Shown: in pieces, positions 58,358-64,000 of the stretch
Numbering within the stretch: the first letter of the stretch is position 1
Layout: each line of letters begins with the position of its first letter
Assembly (NCBI GenBank): GCA_001512965.1
Contig: LFRW01000024.1
Coordinates: 1 to 64,000 of the forward strand
Length of the DNA: 64,000 bases
Direction of reading: 5' to 3'
From: Methanomicrobia archaeon DTU008
GTDB lineage: Archaea > Thermoplasmatota > Thermoplasmata > Methanomassiliicoccales > Methanomassiliicoccaceae
Position numbers and translations under genes: made by a program
Notes under the pieces: model-generated
What the model was told of the DNA's origin: nothing
The model's database searches: none
What the model saw: the letters and a program-made list of their open reading frames with translations, nothing else

Positions 58358-59479
58358 ATGCGCCTCGCCCCCGCCCCGGGTAAGGCAGGAAATCCTTTCC
58401 AAACCTCTTCCCGGAGTCTATCCTCTCGAAACTCGCGTCTAGCGGCCTTACCCCACCGCGACTCGTCCGAACCTGCTAAGTGGGTTTACGACAACCCCGC
58501 TTTCAGACAGGCGTTCAACTCAGGACAGTTCAGTGTCAACATGGATAGAGCAGTGGCTGGGTTCTTCAATTGGCTATCGACAGACTACCTTCTTACCTTC
58601 GAGAACAAGGTAACGGGCGAAACGTTCAAGACGATCGGCCCCAAGAGGGGCAACAAACCGTATGCCAGGAGGAAATGGCAGAAGGTGAACGGCATCAATG
58701 AAGGCATGGACAAGCTACGGTTCGACTTCGACATAGCAGGCCATCGCCCCATCGTAAAGAACTGCCATATGCTCCTTATTACGACAACATTCGACCAAAA
58801 GGTTTCGATGGATGAGGCCTGGTTCAGTATCTCATCTCATGGGGGCGAGTTGAACAAGTTCAGAGCAAATCTTACCAAGATCTTCGGCTCCAAGGCCACC
58901 ATATGCGTTAAGGAGGCTCAATCCAACGGATACCCTGCCCCACATATCCTAGTCCTTCTCGACAGGCCCATCAGGGTAAGAAGGCACGCAGGACGAAAGA
59001 AGACCTCATGGAGACTAGAGTCAAAGGACACGCTCAAAAGAGTCAAAGGGGCGTGGAAATGGGGCTTCGTCGATGTCGAGGCCGTGGTCATGGCATCGAG
59101 TGGCAAGTATCGAGGTTACAGGACTCCTGTGAACTATCTCTCCAAGTATCTCACCAAGCACATGGACCTGACCAAGTATCCTGAGCTCCAAACGGTCAGG
59201 GGGATCGAGGACGTGCCCAAGGAACTAAGGACGCCAGTCTATACGCATGTCTGGAACAAGATACTTCGGTCCAGGGACTTCTTCGTTAGCAAGGCGTTCA
59301 AGCAGCGCCTCAACAACCCGGAGTTCAGGCCAGCACCGATTGCGGATGAAGCGACAGAAAGCGATTGGTTCCTGGAAAGCATCGAGATGGGCAACGGCCT
59401 GGAGCGAGCGCTTGCGGCGCAGCGAGCGAGGGGCGGAGGAGCTGCTACTGACAGCTCGTTAAAGTTGCCAGCAGGGTAA
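58358..59479 (+). CDS. Rolling-circle replication initiator (Rep)-like protein
   Basis: NGYPAPHILVLLDRP at the motif-2 position and PVNYLSKYLTKHM matching motif-3 YxxKYxxK; start may be at an internal Met. Confidence 0.72.
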   Translation: MRLAPAPGKAGNPFQTSSRSLSSRNSRLAALPHRDSSEPAKWVYDNPAFRQAFNSGQFSVNMDRAVAGFFNWLSTDYLLTFENKVTGETFKTIGPKRGNKPYARRKWQKVNGINEGMDKLRFDFDIAGHRPIVKNCHMLLITTTFDQKVSMDEAWFSISSHGGELNKFRANLTKIFGSKATICVKEAQSNGYPAPHILVLLDRPIRVRRHAGRKKTSWRLESKDTLKRVKGAWKWGFVDVEAVVMASSGKYRGYRTPVNYLSKYLTKHMDLTKYPELQTVRGIEDVPKELRTPVYTHVWNKILRSRDFFVSKAFKQRLNNPEFRPAPIADEATESDWFLESIEMGNGLERALAAQRARGGGAATDSSLKLPAG

Positions 59480-59582
59480 CTGGCCCGGGTCAAAGAGTCC
59501 CTTCCATAGAGCTGATGAGTTAGGAGTCAGGATTCAGATAAACAACCATTATTATCGTGAGATTCATCCACCCCCGATAAAA

Positions 59583-59984
59583 ATGAGCTCTAGGAGAAAG
59601 GCCAAAGTAGCAAAGAAGGAGGCGGCGTCAAAACCGGCGACAGGAGCGAGACGATGGAGAGAGCCCAAGTTCAAGATTGACCATGCTGAAGATATAGATA
59701 CTAAAGAAACTGGAGAGCTAGTGACCCGTATCGTCAACAGCAACCACATGAAATATAGATGCCCTAAGTGCGGAGGTCAGGAACATAGAACGGATATTGA
59801 CGAGTTCGAAGCAACGGTCTTCACATGTTCATCTTGTGGTGATAAACTGAATGTTGTCAATCCACTTTTCTTTGGTGAGGGGCACGACTGCATTATGGGC
59901 TATGCAGTTATCGAGGTGACGGATAACCCGAAACAGCCGTTCCAAATGCACTATTTCGGCTATGATCCTGGCTTTATGGCATAG
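59583..59984 (+). CDS. Zinc-ribbon protein of unknown function
   Basis: CPKCGG...CSSCGDK pair of CxxC motifs after a Lys/Ala-rich N-terminus. Confidence 0.65.
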   Translation: MSSRRKAKVAKKEAASKPATGARRWREPKFKIDHAEDIDTKETGELVTRIVNSNHMKYRCPKCGGQEHRTDIDEFEATVFTCSSCGDKLNVVNPLFFGEGHDCIMGYAVIEVTDNPKQPFQMHYFGYDPGFMA

Positions 59985-60114
59985 TCACTAGGCTACACAT
60001 TAGCTCGACTTGATAGATATTGTCCAAATTAAAACTCTACGAATATTACTTAATTTCAATTTATTGTTGAGAGTAAATCATATACGTTTAGAATCGGTTA
60101 TGCAGCACGATTGA

Positions 60115-60600
60115 ATGGCCCTATTGAACGAAGTAAAAGCATTGTTCGGAAACACTTATGCAAAGGGAGACCTCTTTGAGGATTACGTTAGGAATCTATT
60201 CCCAGATGAGGAATATGGCCTGGTTCATGCCACGCCAAGAGCTAACGATCATGATGGGAGAAAGATAGAATCTCGATTAATGCCAGATTTTCAATTTCGA
60301 CACAGAAGGACCAATCATCTGTTTTGGGTGGAATGCAAATATCGCGCTGATCTTTTCCGAGGAAAGTTACAATGGTGTGAACCATGGCAGCTTGAAAGAT
60401 TCAAAAAATTTCAGGAATCGTCTAGGCCAGCAAAGGTATTCATTGTCATAGGCCTAGGTGGAAAATCCTCGAAGCCGCACCAGATGTATTGCATCCCTCT
60501 CGATGAGATTCAATATCCGGGCCTATACCCGAATACGATAGCTCAGTATCTTAGACCACCAAACAATATATTTCGATACTCGGCAGGCCGCTTGTACTGA
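60115..60600 (+). CDS. PD-(D/E)XK-type nuclease-like protein
   Basis: GDLFEDYVRNLF, MPDFQFRHRRTNHLFWVECKYRADLF (PD...ExK), then QLERFKKFQ. Confidence 0.72.
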   Translation: MALLNEVKALFGNTYAKGDLFEDYVRNLFPDEEYGLVHATPRANDHDGRKIESRLMPDFQFRHRRTNHLFWVECKYRADLFRGKLQWCEPWQLERFKKFQESSRPAKVFIVIGLGGKSSKPHQMYCIPLDEIQYPGLYPNTIAQYLRPPNNIFRYSAGRLY

Positions 60601-61161
60601 AAGGTTTCAACGAGTTGCTTCCGGTAGTTTCTCAAAGAAAGATGCCTAATCATCTAAGGCGTTCTTCCATTAGTAATGATCAGGTCCACTTTGATACCTC
60701 AATTTCGACTAACTCTAAGTTAAGCAATAACCTTTATAATTATCATATGACATCTTCCCTTGCTCAAACGCCTTACCAATGTAAACACACATCCACACAT
60801 TGAAAAATACCACATTGAAAGTTGAAAGATTGTTGTAATCTGAAGAAAAAGATAGACCTGAAAAAGCTACACTGTTGATGCTTGGATAGATGGTCCAGCT
60901 CCTACCCAAGCGATTGTTGAAGATTTGAGGCATGGCCGTGCGCCCGGCTAACTCGATGATGGTCTGGATGCCATCGGGTAGGAGCAGGATCATGAAGTGG
61001 TCTATCAAGAAACACAGAGTCAATGTTCACCGGAGTTCACAAACATATTAGCGTGCGAACTGCCTTCTAGCTCTGAGGGTTCAAATGCTAGGCAAGGGCC
61101 TAGCGGCGGTAAGCCCTCTGTGGTCAAACGCAAGGCTGGCAGGAAAAGGAGGGGTCGAAGC

Positions 61162-62172
61162 ATGGGCCGATACCCCTTCCTGACCTGTGCTAAGAGGTTT
61201 CTCTCGGCAAGAGGACAGACCTACGCCGAGGCTACGGCCAAAGAGCTGCAAAGGAGATACAGGCGCATGGAGAAGGATCTGAAGATGCTTGTCGAGAACG
61301 GTAAGGCCACTTCGGCCAATCCGGAGAAGATGAGCGCGGAGGATGTCCTGGCCTACATCAACCTGTTGAAGTCAAGAGGGCTGAAGGAGAAGGCTATCGG
61401 CCACAATCTGACAGCACTAAAGAACCTCTTGGACTACATGGGCAATCCATCTGTCCAGAGATTCAAGGCAAAGTATACCTTCGCAGTTCCCAAGAGCAGG
61501 AGCCCCAGGCTCCCGGCGATGGATGATAGGGACTTCCAGACAATACTCAGAAAGGCGAGTTCGATAGATAGCCTGGACTGGAAGCGGCTAAGAGCCTATA
61601 CCCTGGTCGTCATGGCCCTTTGCACAGGCATGCGCAACAAGGAGCTTCGTCTTTGTCAGGTGTGCGACCTGCACATAGATGAGATGAAGGTTCGGGCGGA
61701 GCATGTCAAAGGTGAGGGAACTTACGGTCAGGCGAGAGAGATCGCCATCAGGCCGGAAGCGAGAGAAACGCTTGTCAAATATCTTAGAGCAAGGAACAAG
61801 TTGGTAGCGGAGCAGTCTCCCGGCAACCTAGCCCTATTCCCAGCCTTACGGGGCAAGGGTGACGGATACCTCTCTTCCAACGGTCTAGAGAACATGAAAC
61901 GACTTGTGGAGTCGGAGACGGGAATCAAATTCGACCTGAGGATGTGCCGCAGGACCTACGGTCAGAGAGCCATCGATGAGGGCGTTAGCACAGAGGCGGT
62001 TTCTCAGCTCCTAGGGCACTCCACGACCAAGACCACAGAGAACTACTACTGCCGCATGAGGCAAGACACGGCGATAAGGGAAGCTCACAACGTCTGGCAA
62101 GTGCCAAAGAGCTACCCAGATGCAAAAACCCCCAAAATTGAATCCGGAAGGTGGGAGCCTGGCTATGCATGA
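61162..62172 (+). CDS. Tyrosine recombinase/integrase
   Basis: N-terminal SAM-like core-binding domain; ALCTGMRNKELRLCQV, LRMCRRTYGQRAI, LLGHSTTKTTENYYCRM. Track ORF begins at 60997; Met at 61162 looks more likely. Confidence 0.9.
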   Translation: MGRYPFLTCAKRFLSARGQTYAEATAKELQRRYRRMEKDLKMLVENGKATSANPEKMSAEDVLAYINLLKSRGLKEKAIGHNLTALKNLLDYMGNPSVQRFKAKYTFAVPKSRSPRLPAMDDRDFQTILRKASSIDSLDWKRLRAYTLVVMALCTGMRNKELRLCQVCDLHIDEMKVRAEHVKGEGTYGQAREIAIRPEARETLVKYLRARNKLVAEQSPGNLALFPALRGKGDGYLSSNGLENMKRLVESETGIKFDLRMCRRTYGQRAIDEGVSTEAVSQLLGHSTTKTTENYYCRMRQDTAIREAHNVWQVPKSYPDAKTPKIESGRWEPGYA

Positions 62173-62483
62173 GAGTGCGGGGGGAGGAATGGCGCAGTAA
62201 GCCTTGCGGTCCTTCCCGCTCCATGAAATGACGACCTCCCCCTATGGCCGAATCACGATCCTACCGGTGCCTCGCCCAAGGCAAGCTCCCCTGGCATGCA
62301 GTTTCTCCAATTGCCGGGCGAATGGTGCATTGGATCGGTCATCCTAGCGCCTGATGGGCGCCAGTGCCGAAAGGTAGGCACGGCTCCACATGCACCACCA
62401 TCGCCCGGAACGGCCGCCGACGCTCAGGGCGCCTCTTCCGGCCGATGGCCCCCGGTATGCCTTGATGGGCGATGGGGAAGGTA

Positions 62484-62948
62484 TCAGGCGTCCTCGTTCG
62501 TCAGCAGGTCGTCGGGTTCCGCGGGCACCAGATCCAGCTGGTGGAATAGGCTCGCGATGTCCACCATGTCCCAATGTTCCACGATCTTGCCGTCCTTCAG
62601 CCGGTAGGCGTCGAGCTGCCATATCTCGAACCTCCTCCCGGTCGGCGCCTTTCCGCGGAACGTCCCCGTGTGGGTGCCCCTGACTATGGAGCGGACCCAA
62701 ACCATGTCCTTCTCGGCTACGGAGTCCTGGACATCGAAGTGAAGGTCTGGAAAGGCCGAGTACCAGGATGCCATGGCCAGCTGGAAGCCGGGCCAGCCGT
62801 CCGGCAGGTCTAGCATGCTGTGCTGCTTCACATCGTAGGCGAGCAATTCGTCGGCGTGGTCCAGGTCACCTGTGTTGAGGAACTCATCGTAGAATCGCAG
62901 GACCAGCAATCTGTTCTCCTCTGGATGCCATGTGATCGTTCCGGCCAT
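62484..62948 (-). CDS. SnoaL-like ester cyclase/polyketide cyclase-fold protein
   Basis: RFYDEFLNTGDLDHADELLAYDVKQHSML...AMASWYSAFPDLHFDVQDSVAEKDMVWVRSIVRGTHTGTFRGKAPTGRRFE. Confidence 0.9.
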   Translation of the reverse strand: MAGTITWHPEENRLLVLRFYDEFLNTGDLDHADELLAYDVKQHSMLDLPDGWPGFQLAMASWYSAFPDLHFDVQDSVAEKDMVWVRSIVRGTHTGTFRGKAPTGRRFEIWQLDAYRLKDGKIVEHWDMVDIASLFHQLDLVPAEPDDLLTNEDA

Positions 62949-63060
62949 GAGGATGAAGTCGGAGCGGCCGCTAGATAAACATCATGTCGTGCACTGAAAC
63001 GCAGAACGGACAAATCCTATTATAGTGACCGTGTTATTCCTTAGCACTCCAAGTGATCAT

Positions 63061-64000
63061 ATGACATGCTGGGACCCCCGAATCGAGGAGATGTCCAAGG
63101 ACGACCTTCAGGCCTTGCAATATAAACACCTCAAGACGCTGGTGTACAAGCTCTACTCGTTCTCACCATTCTACCATGGGCGCATGAAGGCCGCCAACGT
63201 GCACCCCGACGACATCCGTTCCCTTCAGGACATCGTCAAGCTGCCGTTCATGTACAAGAAGGACCTCCGTGACAATTATCCGGACAAGATGTTCCTTGGC
63301 GGTCAGGACGAACTGGTGCGCTATCACGTATCCTCCGGAACCACTGGAAAACCTACCGTGGTAGGATACACGCAGAACGACCTGAACAACTGGTCGGAAT
63401 CGGTGGCCAGGGCGCTCACCTCGATCGGACTTGGCAGGAAGGACATAATCCAGATCAGTTATGGCTATGGCCTGTTCACGGGGGGTCTCGGCCTTCACTA
63501 CGGTGCCGAGAGGATCGGCGCCACCGTCGTTCCAGCCTCTGTGGGGAACACCGAGCGACAGATAGAGCTCATCCAGGACCTCAACGTCACCGCCATATGC
63601 TGCACACCATCATACATGGTGCATCTGGCCGAGACCTCCAAGAAGATGGGGGTCGACATCGCCAAGGACACCAGGCTTAGGACCGCGGTGCTAGGTGCTG
63701 AACCCTGGTCGGAGAAGATGAGGCGCCGCATCAAGGAGCTCACCGGCGTGAAGGCGTACGACATCTACGGCACCTCCGAGCTCTCCGGACCGCTGTTCAC
63801 CGAATGCACCGAGCAGAACGGCATACATGTGTGGGGGGACCTTGCATATGTGGAGGTGCTCGACCCGGAGACCGGGGAGCAGCTCGGTCCCGGAGAGAAG
63901 GGTGAGCTGGTCGTAACCATGCTTCAGAAGGAGGCCCTCCCCATGATCCGTTACCGCATAGGCGACATAACCTCCTATGACGACTCCGTATGCCCCTGCG
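63061..64000 (+). CDS. Phenylacetate-CoA ligase (PaaK) family protein, truncated by window end
   Basis: MTCWDPRIEEMSKDDLQALQYKHLK..., YHVSSGTTGKPTVVGYTQNDL, AYDIYGTSELSGP, RYRIGDIT; not in track because it runs off the window. Confidence 0.93.
   Translation, partial: MTCWDPRIEEMSKDDLQALQYKHLKTLVYKLYSFSPFYHGRMKAANVHPDDIRSLQDIVKLPFMYKKDLRDNYPDKMFLGGQDELVRYHVSSGTTGKPTVVGYTQNDLNNWSESVARALTSIGLGRKDIIQISYGYGLFTGGLGLHYGAERIGATVVPASVGNTERQIELIQDLNVTAICCTPSYMVHLAETSKKMGVDIAKDTRLRTAVLGAEPWSEKMRRRIKELTGVKAYDIYGTSELSGPLFTECTEQNGIHVWGDLAYVEVLDPETGEQLGPGEKGELVVTMLQKEALPMIRYRIGDITSYDDSVCPC

Larger units (their letters stand above)
58235..62172 (+). mobile_element. Putative integrated rolling-circle plasmid/virus-like element (approximate boundaries)
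   Basis: Contiguous Rep-like, Zn-ribbon, PD-(D/E)XK and tyrosine integrase ORFs on one strand; att sites not identified. Confidence 0.7.

Noticed and set aside
58309-58374. tRNA gene or tRNA-derived att site upstream of rep
   Set aside because: A 6-bp outer stem exists but D, anticodon and T arms do not form; kept only as a structured region.
60715-61023. 102-aa minus-strand ORF in the element's AT-rich spacer
   Set aside because: No motif, overlaps the integrase upstream region, probably chance.
1-64000. CRISPR array, rRNA genes, or a known defence island
   Set aside because: No regularly spaced repeats, no rRNA-like sequence and no cas/restriction-modification gene set recognised.

Overview
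Archaeal chromosomal segment. Group II chaperonin, archaeal DnaG, Nre, MptD-like and FBP aldolase/phosphatase genes, plus an intron-containing tRNA-Ser(CGA) with encoded CCA, point to an archaeon; a Thermoplasmata/Methanomassiliicoccales-like host is my inference only. From 1 to about 44 kb it is mostly dense housekeeping sequence: DtxR-FeoB, GluRS, UbiD, PurA, Trm1, THEP1, NadA, a surface-glycan cluster, AspS, FBPase-TPI, a Lon-like ATPase next to DnaG, LarE/LarB, a PolX-like protein, UbiA plus prenyl synthase, Nre plus an SPL-like radical SAM protein, and the thermosome. From about 44 to 62 kb it is more accessory and partly AT-rich: disrupted secreted/BspA-like genes, two overlapping serine recombinases, a tiny RHH-like gene with an upstream palindrome, an ACT-ACT-metallo-beta-lactamase fusion, and an integrated element with a rolling-circle Rep-like protein, Zn-ribbon protein, PD-(D/E)XK nuclease and tyrosine integrase. 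Strongest leads: (i) the Rep/nuclease/integrase element at ~58.2-62.2 kb; (ii) the two-recombinase module at 46.5-48.2 kb; (iii) a PolX/PHP homologue whose polymerase and PHP catalytic motifs both look degenerate; (iv) the ACT-MBL fusion; (v) a Lon-type ATPase with a zinc ribbon and no protease domain beside dnaG; (vi) three secreted-protein genes whose signal peptides are all cut off from their ectodomains. All calls come from reading the sequence and supplied translations; no database searches were run.
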